NCBI RefSeq assembly: GCF_003285265.1
Contig: NZ_CP030239.1
Span: forward strand, 1,632,501 to 1,696,500
Length of the DNA: 64,000 nucleotides
Direction of reading: 5' to 3'
Source: Paracoccus mutanolyticus
GTDB lineage: Bacteria; Pseudomonadota; Alphaproteobacteria; Rhodobacterales; Rhodobacteraceae
This document shows, piece by piece, positions 1 to 13,825 of this stretch; position 1 is the stretch's first letter, and each line of letters opens with the position of its first letter. Both the position numbers and the translations under genes were made by a program. The notes under the pieces are model-generated. The model saw only the letters and a program-made list of their open reading frames with translations, ran no database searches and was not told the DNA's origin.

Positions 1-1634
<1,634 letters not shown>

Positions 1635-1719
1635 TGATCCGGAAGAAGACAGACCTTCTTCCAAAAGCATCCTTGGACAACATCATCCTGCGGGATAACG
1701 CCGATCTCGCTCCTTTTCC

Positions 1720-1838
1720 GGTCTGGTGGCCAAAGCACGAGCAAAACACCCGATCCCATCCCGAACTCGGCCGTTAAGTGCCGTCGCGCCAATGGTACTG
1801 CGTCAAAAGACGTGGGAGAGTAGGTCACCGCCAGACCT
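1720..1838 (+). rRNA. rrf: 5S ribosomal RNA
   Basis: The ends pair (GGTCTGGTGG with the closing CCAGACC) and the interior has the conserved 5S block CCCGATCCCATCCCGAACTC plus loop E-like GGGAGAGTAGGTCACC. It lies about 85 bp after the 23S gene and before tRNA-fMet. The exact ends may move by a few bases. Confidence 0.95.
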
Positions 1839-1896
1839 GAAAAGAAGCGAAAACATCTCTCAGAACGATGAAAGCAACGCAAAGCGATGCAACGGA

Positions 1897-3702
<1,806 letters not shown>

Positions 3703-4003
3703 GCATCTTCTCTCGTCTCGGGATGCAAGGGCGTCGCGGCCGGGTCTACTCGTCCTCGCGGCGGAGCGGCCAAGGGCGCCAATCATGGAGGACAGGTGCG
3801 CGCTGGCATTCACTGGCGACGCTCACGGCCTGCCGATTCCCGGATGCTGACACGCCCGAGGCGCTGGTGGCGGAACGCCTTGGATGGCCGTCGGTCGTTC
3901 AGGCCGATCCGGGGCCTATGGTTTGCAAGGACCACAGGCCTCGGTCGAAACGGGCCGGCCGCATTGGAATCAAATCGGCGATTTGCGCGCCGGAAAGGTG
4001 AGG

Positions 4004-5299
4004 ATGCCCGATCTGGACGATCTGCTCGGCCGGGCCATGGCCTGCGCCGAGCCGCAGTATCTCGCCGAGCGCGAGGCCCGGGTGGCGGCGCTGGCCGAGG
4101 GCGCGGAACTCGAGGATGCCGATCTCTGGCCGCTGATGCTGCTCATCGACGACGAACGCCGGCAGGTGCCGAACATCGTCAGGGACAGGGTTCACGCGCA
4201 GCGCTCCCATTACATCAAGGGCTTCAGCCTCGCCGAGATCGAGGCCAGCGTCCTGGTGCCTGAATGGCAAAAACGGCGGTTCCGGACCTTCGGCTTCATC
4301 CTGATCGCGCTGCCGATGCCGGCGCTGGTCACGCTGCCGCGCGGGCGCCGCCAACTCGAGGCGGTCGAGGCACGGCTGTTCGAGGCGCTGCGGGTCTGGG
4401 GTTTTGCCCTGCGCCCGGCAATCAGGCTGCTGGTCGAACGCGCGCCGAGCCTTGCCCGCGCCTCTGCTTCCGAGGTGGATTACCTCGCCGCCCATGCCCC
4501 GGACCTGGTGGCGATCGCGGCCACGCCACACCGTCGGACCGAGAGTGTCGCCGCCAAAACGCAGGATCCGGGCAGCGTCGAGCCGCATGATGTGCTGCGC
4601 GACTTTCTCGACCAGCTGGGGCGCGAGGGCCGGCGCTTGCGGGTCAGGTTTGCCACCGAAGGCTCGGACCAGCCCTTCTTCGGCGATGCGCTGGCCGACC
4701 GGATGCTGGCCCGGATCGAGGCGGAGTTGCCGCCGGGCGTGCCCGAGGCTGCGACCGGGCTGGCGCCGATCTGCGCGCGGCTGCTCAACACGCTGGCCAA
4801 GGGCAGGCGCCTCGCACAGGCGGCGTTCGAGGATCGTCCCGTCGGCATGCGGGCCTACACGGAAGGGCTGGACCGCCTGGGCGATCTGCCGATGCATGAG
4901 GTGCTCGGCGCGCCGGAGCAACATGGCAAGCGATTGCATGCGGCGGCCGGTCGGGTGTATCGCGCCCAGCTTGCCGAGCCCCTGGTGCAGCCGCCCACAG
5001 TATCCGAGGCCGACCGGCTGACCGCCACAGAAATGGCGACGCTGGCCTTCATCGCCGACATCGACCCGTTCCAGATCTCGGCCCAGCACGTGCTGCTGCG
5101 CCCCGAGATCTGGGCCGCGCGCGAATATGGCGCCGACGCGTTCCTGCGCCGCGCGGGCGATCCCGCCCGCAAGGCGGTGTTCAGGCATATGCTGACCGAG
5201 GGTGTCGCGCCCAATGCGGAGGCGATGAAACAGCCGCTGGTCCCGGAACTGGCGTCGATCGCGGGCATGATCGGGCAGCTGCGTCGGATCCTGTCGTGA
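4004..5299 (+). CDS. Protein of unknown function, 431 aa
   Basis: A single intact gene, divergent from integrase 1. The start at 4004 (MPDLDDLLGRAM) follows AAAGGTGAGG, a good ribosome site; the frame is open further upstream, but no better start is seen. The protein is alanine/arginine/leucine-rich and looks largely helical, with one hydrophobic stretch (FGFILIALPMPALVTLP, residues about 92-108). No signal peptide and no motif I can name. Codon use matches the cluster that follows on the opposite strand, with which it converges. It is cargo of the first element; I infer no function. Confidence 0.75.
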   Translation: MPDLDDLLGRAMACAEPQYLAEREARVAALAEGAELEDADLWPLMLLIDDERRQVPNIVRDRVHAQRSHYIKGFSLAEIEASVLVPEWQKRRFRTFGFILIALPMPALVTLPRGRRQLEAVEARLFEALRVWGFALRPAIRLLVERAPSLARASASEVDYLAAHAPDLVAIAATPHRRTESVAAKTQDPGSVEPHDVLRDFLDQLGREGRRLRVRFATEGSDQPFFGDALADRMLARIEAELPPGVPEAATGLAPICARLLNTLAKGRRLAQAAFEDRPVGMRAYTEGLDRLGDLPMHEVLGAPEQHGKRLHAAAGRVYRAQLAEPLVQPPTVSEADRLTATEMATLAFIADIDPFQISAQHVLLRPEIWAAREYGADAFLRRAGDPARKAVFRHMLTEGVAPNAEAMKQPLVPELASIAGMIGQLRRILS

Positions 5300-5437
5300 C
5301 GGGCGGGCGGAGACCGGATCGAGACCTCCTGCCGCGCCAAAGCCGAGACGATGACACGCGGGAGATGTGGTCGGTCTTGTCTGGCGGGCAACCGCGCGGA
5401 AATGAAGAGATGAACGTGCGTTCATGTACTCATGCCT

Positions 5438-5869
5438 TCATGGCGCCGGTGGGAGAAGCCGTTCGACGTCGGCGATGATGTCGTCCAGGAACTCTGGCCT
5501 GAGCGCGCCGTCGAGGGAGAGCACCTCGATCTTGATGCGCAGCTCGGCGCGGGTGCGGGCGGGCGTCTTGGCCAGCTTGGCTTCGATCTCATCGATGCGG
5601 ACCAGAAGCGCATCCATCCTGGCCAGTGCAGCGCGGCTGGGTTCGGTGGTCTCGAAGCCGCAGGCGGCGGCGCGCTGGTCTTGGGCGCGATAGCGTTGCC
5701 AGGCGCGGTGCCAGGCGCGCCGTGCCGTCCGGAAGGCCGCGCGCGGCGGCTGGTCAGGTGCGACTGGCGGAATTTGGGGCTCGGTCGAGGGCGTCCCGGC
5801 GGCTGACAGCAGCAGGGCGAGGCCGGGCAGCGTGGCGATGAGGTCGCGCCGGGTGGTGGCTTGCGGCAT
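5438..5869 (-). CDS. Twin-arginine-signal protein of unknown function
   Basis: This 143-aa protein begins MPQATTRRDLIATLPGLALL, a twin-arginine motif followed by a hydrophobic core and small residues, so export by the Tat pathway or membrane anchoring is likely. The remainder is helical and charged, with a heptad-like stretch (ALARMDALLVRIDEIEAKL) that suggests a coiled coil. It lies about 90 bp downstream of the FtsH-like gene on the same strand and may be co-transcribed with it. I do not recognise the family. Confidence 0.7.
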   Translation of the reverse strand: MPQATTRRDLIATLPGLALLLSAAGTPSTEPQIPPVAPDQPPRAAFRTARRAWHRAWQRYRAQDQRAAACGFETTEPSRAALARMDALLVRIDEIEAKLAKTPARTRAELRIKIEVLSLDGALRPEFLDDIIADVERLLPPAP

Positions 5870-5960
5870 GACGGGGGCTCCGGCGCTTTTGGTGGAGTGC
5901 GATGGCTGCGGTTCGGCGGCGGGGATGGCGGCAGGGCGCAGGGGTTCGGAGGCGGGCGGT

Positions 5961-8027
5961 TCAGTCGGGCGGCGGCGTTGGCTGTTCGATGTCCAGCATC
6001 ACTTGCGCGGCGACCTCCAGATCAAGGCGCTGCAGCCAAGGGGTAAGGTCGTCGTCGGAAAGCTCGCGCCGGGCCACCAGGGCGGCGGCCATGTCCTCGA
6101 GCAGCGCGCGGTGCGGGGCCAGCAGGGCGGCGGCGCGGGCCTCGGCGGTCTCGAGGTGGCGGCGGCAGCGGGCGCGCAGGGCCGGGTCGCGCATGGGGGC
6201 CGCGCTGTCGGTGCCGAGCCAGAGCGGGCCTTCGGCGCCGAGGCCGTAGCGGGTCTCGAGGTCGAGCGCCACGCGCGTGGCCAGCGCCAGGTCGGAGTCC
6301 GGCGGGCCGCCGGCGCCGGCGGAGACAGCGCCCAGCACCAGCCGCTCGGCGGCGCGGCCGGCCATCAGCTCGGCCAGCAGGTCGGTGTGGTCGGCAATGA
6401 GCCCGGCCTGCGGGCGGCGCGCGATCCGGGTCGTGCCGCCGCTGCCCGCAAGCGCCAGGCGCTGCACCGTGCCGCGCCCGAGCGCGGTGGTGACGAGGGC
6501 ATGGCCGCATTCGTGCAGGGCGACGCGGCGGTCGATCGCCGGATCGCGCCCGGCGCCGAGCCGGGCCATGAGGCCGGCCGCGTCGAGCGCCACCCCGGCC
6601 CGGCGCGCCGCGCCCCGCGCCGCCCGCAGTTCGGCGTCGCATTCGGCAAGGCTCAGGCCGACGCAATGCCGGGCCAACACGGCAAGGTCCGCCTCGGGCA
6701 ACGCCAGGTGGCGGCGCAGCACGCCCGCGAGCGTGGCGGCATCGGGCAGCGGCACCTCGATCCTGAGGTCGAAGCGGCCCGGGCGCAGCACCGCCGGGTC
6801 GATCAGGTCGATGTGGTTGCAGGTCGCGACGACGAGGACGCCGGGCGCGCGGGCGATCTCGTCCATCAGCGCGAGGAAGGCGTTGATGACCTGCACGCGG
6901 TAGTTCTGGTTCGAGCCCGCGTTGTCGCCGCGGTTGCCCACGGCGTCGAGCTCGTCGAGGATCAGCACGGCCGGCGCGCGGGCGCGGGCCTCGGCGAAGG
7001 TGCGGCGCATGGCCTTGAGCATCTCGCCCAGATGCCCCGCCGCCTGCCATTCGCCGAAGCTGCCGGTGATCGCGCTGACGCCCGCCGAGGCCGCCATGGC
7101 CTGGGCGAGCCAGGACTTGCCGGTGCCGGGCGGGCCGTAAAAGAGCGCGCTGCGGGTGATCTCGGACCAGTCGAGGCGCCCGGCGCGCCAGAGCCGCAGG
7201 TCCTCGACCAGGTGCCGCGCGGCCTGCAGCGCCGGGCCGTCGCCGGTGAGGCTGTCGAGGGTGGGCGGCGCGGCGGCGTCGCCCGGCGCAGGGCTGTGGG
7301 TCGTGGCGAGGCGTTCGGCGAGTTCGGCGAGGGTCGGCGCGCGCAGGGCCAGCAGGACATCGGTGCTGTCGAGGTGGAGCCCGCTGTCGAAGGCCTGGCG
7401 CAGCAGGGCCCGATCGGCCGCCGCGCCTTGGCGGGGCAGGCGCTGCAGGGCCTCGAGGAGCGCCCAGACGATCTCGGCGCCGATCGGCGCGAACTCGTGG
7501 ATGACCGCATGCCGACCAGGCCGCGCGTCGGGCAGCGCGGCGCCCTCGGCAAGCAGGATCAGCAGCGGCGCGGCGCTGTCGAGGCCTGCGATCAGCGGCT
7601 GATGCAGCGCGTCACCGCGCCCGGGCGCGGGGGCCGTGATCAGGTGCAGCGTGGTGGCGCCGGGGTGCTCCCGCGGGGCGCCGTCGTCCGGCTTCAGCTC
7701 GCGGATCCGCCAGGCGCCGGGCAGGAGAGCGGGCAGCACATGGCGCAGCAGAGGGATGTCCTCGGCCGGGATCCCGCGCAGCAGGGTCAGCGCGCCGGGG
7801 CGCAGGGCGGCGGTGACGGCGGCCTGGCCGCCGAGGCTCGCGGCCAGGCGCAGCGCAGTCAGCAGGGTGCGCGGCGTCAGCGCCGCGGGCGCGCTGGCCA
7901 GGCCGAGCTCGGCGGCGAGTTCGGGATCGGGCAGCGCCTCGCCGGTGGGTTCGCGCAGGCGGTGCAGCAGCTTGCGGGCGAAGGGCAGCCAGGCGGGTGC
8001 GGGGCTGGGTCGGTTGGGTGTGGTCAT
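5961..8027 (-). CDS. FtsH-like AAA+ ATPase with M41 metalloprotease motif, no membrane anchor
   Basis: A 688-aa AAA+ protein. Walker A GPPGTGKS lies at residues about 298-305, Walker B LILDELDAV near 355-363, the second region of homology RPGRFD near 413-418, and a zinc-protease motif HECGH at 505-509 with a helical domain after it. That is the FtsH order, ATPase then M41 peptidase. Unlike FtsH, residues 1-290 show no convincing transmembrane helices, so it is predicted to be a soluble ATP-dependent protease. The start at 8027 (MTTPNRP) is chosen for the GGAG ribosome site just upstream; the frame extends 15 codons further. It lies between the GIY-YIG-like gene and the Tat-signal gene, all minus strand. 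Its substrate is unknown. Confidence 0.85.
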   Translation of the reverse strand: MTTPNRPSPAPAWLPFARKLLHRLREPTGEALPDPELAAELGLASAPAALTPRTLLTALRLAASLGGQAAVTAALRPGALTLLRGIPAEDIPLLRHVLPALLPGAWRIRELKPDDGAPREHPGATTLHLITAPAPGRGDALHQPLIAGLDSAAPLLILLAEGAALPDARPGRHAVIHEFAPIGAEIVWALLEALQRLPRQGAAADRALLRQAFDSGLHLDSTDVLLALRAPTLAELAERLATTHSPAPGDAAAPPTLDSLTGDGPALQAARHLVEDLRLWRAGRLDWSEITRSALFYGPPGTGKSWLAQAMAASAGVSAITGSFGEWQAAGHLGEMLKAMRRTFAEARARAPAVLILDELDAVGNRGDNAGSNQNYRVQVINAFLALMDEIARAPGVLVVATCNHIDLIDPAVLRPGRFDLRIEVPLPDAATLAGVLRRHLALPEADLAVLARHCVGLSLAECDAELRAARGAARRAGVALDAAGLMARLGAGRDPAIDRRVALHECGHALVTTALGRGTVQRLALAGSGGTTRIARRPQAGLIADHTDLLAELMAGRAAERLVLGAVSAGAGGPPDSDLALATRVALDLETRYGLGAEGPLWLGTDSAAPMRDPALRARCRRHLETAEARAAALLAPHRALLEDMAAALVARRELSDDDLTPWLQRLDLEVAAQVMLDIEQPTPPPD

Positions 8028-8120
8028 GCAGGATCTCCAGAGGCCGGGGCGCGGCGGCAGGGCGCGCGGCACGCAGGGGCGTGTCGTCGTGGAAAAGGAG
8101 TTTGTCGGGGAGCGATGCGG

Positions 8121-9086
8121 TCAGGACGCAGCGGCGACGGCGCCGGCGTCAGCCGCGATGCGGTCGAGGCCCGCCGCGATCACCGGGCGCAGCGCCGGAC
8201 GATAGATCTCGCGGGTGACGTTGATCGCGTCGGCGAACTCGGCCCTCGGCACCACCGCATCGGGGTGGGCGCGCCGCAGCTGGCGGTGCAGCGCCGTCTC
8301 GCAGGCGCAGGCCGCGTGGCCCGAAGCCATGGCCACGACCCGCAGCACGGCGACGCTTGCCTCCGGCGGCAGGCCCAGCTGGTGGCGGTGGCGCTTGACC
8401 GGATGGGCGCTGTAGCCGAGCTTCAGGTAATGCCGTGCCGGGCGGGGGCCGCGGGCCGGCAGGTGGATCTCGAAGAGATAGAGAAAGCTCGGCCTGGCGC
8501 TCCAGCTCTGGCCGCAGCCGGCGCAGTCGCATTGGCCCCAGAGCATGTTGGCCTGGGCCACGCGCTGCACATGGCCGCAGCGGTGCCGGTAGAGCCTGTA
8601 ATTCGGCCGCCCCGACGGGCAGGGCCCGAGGCGCTGCCAGCCGAAGCGCCGGGCCTCGGCCGCCTCGCGCGCGGCGTGGCAGGTCTCGCAGCGCAGCCCG
8701 GTCTCGCCACGCGCGACCCGCGCGATCAGTTCGAACTGCCGGCGCAGGATGTGGCCGCAGGGGGCGCGGAACTGGCCGTAGGCGCTATGGTCCGGATCGG
8801 GGCCGAGGAAGGCGACGCCTGCCTCCGCCGCCAGCGCGGCGCGCCGCGCGGCCAGGCAATGCGGGCAGAGCGGCTGGCCGCGCATCAGCACGAAGAGCTT
8901 GACGGGGAAGTCGCGCCGGCAGGTCCGGCAGCGCAGCAGCAGGTGATAACGGTCATGGACGCGGGCGAGGATGCGAAAGCCCTTGGCGGCGGCGGTCAGT
9001 TGCCAATGCGGCCGGATCGGGGCGGGAAAGCGGGGCAGGGCGGTGGAGAGCGCCGGCGCGGCGCCGGGGGGCGTGGAAAAACACAT
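8121..9086 (-). CDS. Zinc-ribbon protein with C-terminal GIY-YIG-like domain
   Basis: A 321-aa protein. The N-terminal two thirds carry repeated cysteine pairs (CRTC at 53-56 with CPHC at 74-77, then CETC, and later CDCAGC), typical of zinc ribbons. The C-terminal third has the order of a GIY-YIG domain of the T5orf172/Mug113 type: FLYLFEI (about 201-207) for the first strand, YLKLGYS (about 219-225) for the second, an arginine in HPVKRHRHQ, and glutamate 263 in CETALH as a possible catalytic residue. This assignment rests on motif order only. The start at 9086 follows GGAAGGA. The gene is upstream of the FtsH-like gene with a 93-bp gap, so it is probably in the same transcript. A nuclease or DNA-binding role is inferred, not shown. 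Confidence 0.7.
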   Translation of the reverse strand: MCFSTPPGAAPALSTALPRFPAPIRPHWQLTAAAKGFRILARVHDRYHLLLRCRTCRRDFPVKLFVLMRGQPLCPHCLAARRAALAAEAGVAFLGPDPDHSAYGQFRAPCGHILRRQFELIARVARGETGLRCETCHAAREAAEARRFGWQRLGPCPSGRPNYRLYRHRCGHVQRVAQANMLWGQCDCAGCGQSWSARPSFLYLFEIHLPARGPRPARHYLKLGYSAHPVKRHRHQLGLPPEASVAVLRVVAMASGHAACACETALHRQLRRAHPDAVVPRAEFADAINVTREIYRPALRPVIAAGLDRIAADAGAVAAAS

Positions 9087-9255
9087 GAGAAGATCCTTCC
9101 CTGGTCAGAGGGTGCGTGGGGTCAGGCCTGCGGGCGGCGTGGCCCGGGGCGGCGGCAGGATCCGGGAAGGGTGATGGGTCAGGCGCGGTGTCTGGCGATC
9201 ACGCGCGGGGAACGGCGCGGCCCTTCGGGGGAGAAAGGGCGGCGGGAAGCGCCGG

Positions 9256-9881
9256 TCAGGCGGCCGCGGCGCCGGGCAGGTCGCGGGGCGCCGGGGAGGG
9301 CTTGCGCGCCATGTCGGCGGGATGGGGCAGGGGCTGGGTGCAGCTCTGGCGCGGCGCCCCGTCCTGCGGGCCGATCACGGCGGCGGGCACCAGCGCGTCG
9401 CCGCCCCTGTCATCCACCTCCGGCGCGTAGTCCGGCAGCGCCGCGACCGCGGCCAACTGCGCGCGTGCCTCGGCCAGCATCTCGTCGACACCCCGATCGA
9501 CCGGGCCGATGCCGGGGCAGCGCAGCACGGCGCCGAACGCGGCGATCAACCCATGGGCCTGGGCGAACTCCGCCTCGTCGGTCGCGAGCAGCATGACCCG
9601 CGCGATCCGCGCCACTGCGCAAGCTGGACCGGATTTTTCGCGACGAACTGGGTCTGCGCAGACCGCGACGGCGCGGCTACCAGATGCCGTGCGCGCTGTC
9701 CCATGCCCGAGAACTGGCGGCAGCGACCGATTTCGATCTGCGCGAGATCGCGCTCGGCGTCGAGATAGAGCGCCAGCGCGGCCTGCATGAACGCAAAGCG
9801 CTGCACCATCGGCGTGGGGGTGAAGCCTGGCGTGAGAGCTTCCGCAAAGCCTGCCAAAGGGATAGATTGATGTGCAGTCAT
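9256..9881 (-). pseudogene. Frameshifted gene heading the protease cluster
   Basis: Translation starts at 9881 (MTAHQSIPLAGF, after GGAGATCG) and continues MVQRFAFMQAALALYLDAER up to about 9650. The matching downstream frame (RIARVMLLATDEAEFAQAHG to the stop at 9256) is offset by one base. Joined, the two parts give one helical protein of about 205 aa. It is the first gene of the minus-strand cluster with the zinc-ribbon and FtsH-like genes. I do not recognise the family. A single-base sequencing error is an equally good explanation for the break. Confidence 0.55.
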
Positions 9882-10814
9882 GGTCGATCTCCATACAGGT
9901 TGACCGTGATTAGGGCCGAGGCGAAGGGTGCCGCCCTTGGTTGCATTTTGACAGAAGCAAAACCAAAAAACAATTTGCTTTTGATGATGCAAAAATACAA
10001 ATTCAACCAAGCCCACCGATTCGGACGGGCAGCAAGAATGCGATTCCTTGTCTTGCCGTGCGACGGTCCATCGAGACCCGTCGCGGTGAGCCAGACCTGC
10101 CCATTCGCCCGGATGTCCGCAGTGCGCAGGTGCAATGGCTGGAGATGACGCGGGCAACAGCGAGCCGCGCGATTCCCGCAGGCCCAAGCGCCAGACAGTC
10201 GACCAGTGGTGCCGGCGTGACGCGGTCGAGCTGCCGCCCCAGGCGCGTTGCAGATACCAGTTGGCCGCCTCGCAGCGCCGATCGCAGGGCGGCTGCGTGG
10301 GCTGCAGGACCAGTCGCGACCGGCCAATAAGAGCCGCGGCAGCTGCGGGATCGGCGCGCCGCGCCGCCCGGCCCGCCAGTCCCATGGCATCTCGACGGCC
10401 CGTGCCAGATCCGGCCCGGCGCCCGGCGCGCGCAGCATCGACAAGAGCCCCAGAAAGGCCAGCGCGAGAGCCCAGCTCCTGGCCACCATCCAGCGGTCGA
10501 GCCTCGTCCGTGGCCGAGGATCGATGATCTGGCCATGACGGCCGGCTCCACTCCCGCACCTGCCGCCGGCGGACGATTCAGCCCGAACGCCAGCGCCGCC
10601 TGCTCCGTAGCGCGAGTCTTGCCACTGCCGTGTCGGCGGGTGCGCGCTGTTCGGGCGCCGTCGAAGCTGTCAGGCTGATGCCTTCGTCATAGCGTCACCG
10701 ACGACAGGCTCGGTCAGTCCGAAGACAAGCCGGGAAAGCACGGCACAGCAAGTCCGTCAAGATGCCGAAGAACAATGAGCCCAGCATGGGGTGACGGCCG
10801 GCCCAAACGGACGG

Positions 10815-11177
10815 TCAGGCCGCGCCCAACCGCTCCCATACCGGCCATTCATGTTTCCTGCAGGAGTGGCGTCGTATCGCAGGCGCCGCACCCTGCGGGG
10901 TCTGATAGTCGAACTTCGCCTTTTGCTTTCCCTGCGCAAGTGGTCTCGGTGCGTCACTCATCTGTGCCGCATGTTCAATTGCCGCGCGCACGTCGAAGTC
11001 AGCCACGACGAAGTGCTTGGACTTTCCAATGATGTTCAGCCATTCCGGCGCAGCTTCACCGGCCATAACCAACACCTCGGCCAGAGCGGGCGTTGTTACA
11101 ATCTTGCCTGAGTTAGCCGCTATCTCTGCAATCAGGTGGTTCACCCGGTCATGGCGAGATACTTCGGCTGCGATCAT
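10815..11177 (-). pseudogene. PIN-domain (VapC-like) fragment
   Basis: The minus frame reads HDRVNHLIAEIAANSGKIV, then TPALAEVLVMAGEAAPEWL and VVADFDVRAAIEHAAQM, the middle of a PIN-domain ribonuclease with the conserved glutamate in the ALAEVL segment. The start (first aspartate) and the end are missing, so it cannot work. Confidence 0.6.
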
Positions 11178-11179
11178 CA

Positions 11180-12966
11180 GCAGTTGCCGCGATCGGCCGC
11201 AACGCTAGCTCGACCAGCAGAAGTGGCCCGAAATGCAGCCCGTGATCGCTGCCGCAAGCCTCGATCCCGACCGCGCCGGTAAAGGCCAGCAGGAAATCCG
11301 GCAGGGTATAGGATTACAAGACCAGCACACCGAGCGAACACGAAGACCGAGGGCACCAGCGCATTGCCCATCGACAGCCGAAGGCTGTGTCGCCGGCCGG
11401 AAGCCGTCGCCGCATCGGCCGATTCCAGCGCCGAGACCAGGCGCCCGCGACGGGCGGGGTCACATCGGCCAGGACGGCGAAGTAGAAGGCGAAGAGATGG
11501 GCGTTCAGCACCGGGACACCCTGCTGGATCAGCAGAGGCGCGCCGATGGCGGCCGTGATGATATAGGCGGGCGTCGTCGGCACGCCCATGCCCATCACCA
11601 GACAGAGACCGCCGCAGCAGCAGGGCGACAGCAGCGTCAGCGTCTCGATGCTGAACGTTCGATCCGCAGCGCCGCTAGCAGCCCGTGCAGCGTGTTGCCC
11701 AGTTCCCGCGCCGGGTGAACATGCGGCGACTTGAAGCTCACGCCGAGTCAGGGTGACGAGCCGATCGCCACGCCGACCAGCGCCGCCGCCGCCGGCACCG
11801 CCAGCGATTGCCGGGCGCGGCGACGAAGCCTTCATAGAGCCGGTCGCGGCTTCCTTGATCTTTCCAGCACGCCCGCCGCCATGATCCCTGGATCAGATAG
11901 CCCGCCATGCTGGCGGTGATGGCCCAGAAGGCCGACAGGAAGAGCCGGCGCGGCACATCTCGATAATCCAAGGAGGAGAAAAGACTATGAAACTGACACG
12001 CCGCCAGATAATTGCTACCGGGGCCGCCGGACTTGCCCTGTCCACCGCCCTGCCCGCGGATGCCCAGGAAAAAATAGCCCAGATCGCACCTGCACCAGCA
12101 CGCGGAAGGCAGCATGAAGGCCGGACGATGGCGGCGATCAGGATGGTGCGCAAGCGGGATGCCCGGTATTGACCATCGGAAGGCGACCGCGCCCATCACC
12201 GGTGGCGTGATCTGCGGTCGGTCGAGGAGGAAGTTCCGCGCTCCCCCGGGGATGGAATCCGAGATATTCTCGAAACTGGGAGCGGCGCCGGTGGTCACCC
12301 CCTTTGGGGAGGTTTTTACCGCGATGAGCACCGGTGCCGTGGCCGGCACGGATGCCTCGACCCTGACGGCTCTCGGCCCAAGCCTTCTGCAGCGCGGTCG
12401 CCAGGTCGATGAAAACATACGACATGCCCGGGCTTCTGCGCCATGACGCCGAACAGCACGAAATGGAACACAAGGTGGCGATCACGCCAAGCGCGGTGCC
12501 GTAGATGCCATCGGCAGTAGATAGGACGATGAGGACCAGCGGCGCAGGGATGGCCATGATGCCGGGCATCGACTTGCCGAGATAGGCACAGGCCAGAACA
12601 GCCCGGCATGAGCGGCAGCGGCCAGCCCGTCGAGCGGCGCAGCGGCCCCATCAGCAGACCAGCAGGACGGCCATGGCCATGTCGACGGGCACGGGTTGCC
12701 CACGCGGAACTGCAGAAGGTCGACCAGGCAATTGAACACCACCTGCTTGCAGCCCTGCGCCAGCAGCCAGTCGAGCGCCGCCAGCGACTGCGCGAAGCCG
12801 CCGCCGGTGGCGGTTTACCCAGGGTCGAGAAACTAGGAAGATGACGAACAGCGACAGCCCGGTGCAGCCCCGAGCATAGAAGCGGTGAATGCCAAGGCCG
12901 CCCACGAAGATCAGCAGGAAGCAGGATCAGGATCACCCCGGTCAGGATGGCGATGGGGCGCGTCAC
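11180..12966 (-). pseudogene. TRAP transporter fused permease, decayed
   Basis: Pieces of a DctQ/DctM fused TRAP permease can be read in order in shifting minus frames. They include MTRPIAILTGVILIL near 12966, then FGVMAQKPGMSYVFIDLATAL, ARNFLLDRPQITPPVMGAVAF near 12200, VMGMGVPTTPAYIITAAIGA near 11600 and FYFAVLADVTPPVAGA near 11450, ending in MGNALVPSVFVFA near 11370. Family length would be 600-850 aa. There are at least six frame changes, and a plus-strand gene start interrupts it near 12000. Confidence 0.7.
11987..12075 (+). pseudogene. Start of a Tat-signal protein gene, truncated
   Basis: AAGGAGGAG stands seven bases before an ATG at 11987 that opens MKLTRRQIIATGAAGLALS and a PADAQ cleavage region, a textbook Tat signal peptide. 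After about 30 codons the sequence returns to the antisense of the TRAP permease. It is probably the 5' end of a periplasmic binding protein gene, but too little is left to name it. Confidence 0.5.
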
Positions 12967-13825
12967 CGTGCGAAAGCGAGCATCGGGATCGTATTCCTCT
13001 TCCAGGCGCGAAGCTGATCCTGGAAAGCTGGGAGGTGGTCTGGGTCATGGGAAGTTCCAGCCGTGCAGTTCAAAGGCCAAAAGTGCTGCCGAAACCGGCA
13101 GCTCCCTTCGACGGCTAGCGGGCTTGCTTATTTCAGTTCAGCCGGCCTCAATGTAGAAACGCACTCGGCGCCCGGGTGGAAGGGGAAATCAACGCCCAGA
13201 GCGCCCCGGCCGGGGTGGGCTGCTTGCCGCTTGGCATGGCCGGCGTCCAACAGCTTCTGGGTGTCTTGGGTGTAGATCGCTGGAGATGCCGTTGATCGCT
13301 CTTCGGGTTGGTCGCGTGCACAAGCTGCGCCCGACCGGGGTTGCGCCATCGGCGTCCTGCCCCTCGGAGATCCCGGCTGGAACGGTCTCGGCGGCAAAAG
13401 CTGTCGGTCACGCGCATGACCTGATCGGTCTGGGCGCGCATGGTGTCGCGCAGCGCCGGGCCGAAGTCGGCGGCCGATTTCAGCAGTTCGACCTGCATCT
13501 GGGCCATCAGCCGAGCCGTCCATCGCCTCGCGCATCCTGTCCTCGCGCTCGGAGGCGTGTTGCAGGCTTTCGGTCGAGAAGTTCTTTTCGGACACCCGTC
13601 GCGCGAGGATGATCCGGCTCGACAGGATGTCCGATGTTGGGTTCCACAGCGCCAGCGAGGTGTCCTCGATAGGCGCGGACGAGGCGATGCCCGCGTTGCC
13701 GACACCAGATGGATGCTTGTCGCAGTGGATTAGTGCAAGCGCAACCAAGGCCGGCCTGCCGGAAGACTGCACGGCCCACGGTTTGCGAAAGGCGCGTCGG
13801 GGGCTGGCTGAAGCCGGCGCCACGC

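Noticed and set aside
5832..9596. A 1254-codon plus-strand open frame
   Set aside because: It is the antisense of the FtsH-like and zinc-ribbon genes; the high GC content leaves it open. Its composition (Gly/Ala/Arg/Gln) has no family signal, while the minus frames carry clear motifs.
10000..10500. A thermonuclease-like or secreted protein gene on the minus strand
   Set aside because: One frame has a signal-like start, but the frames break within 100 codons and no family motif could be followed.
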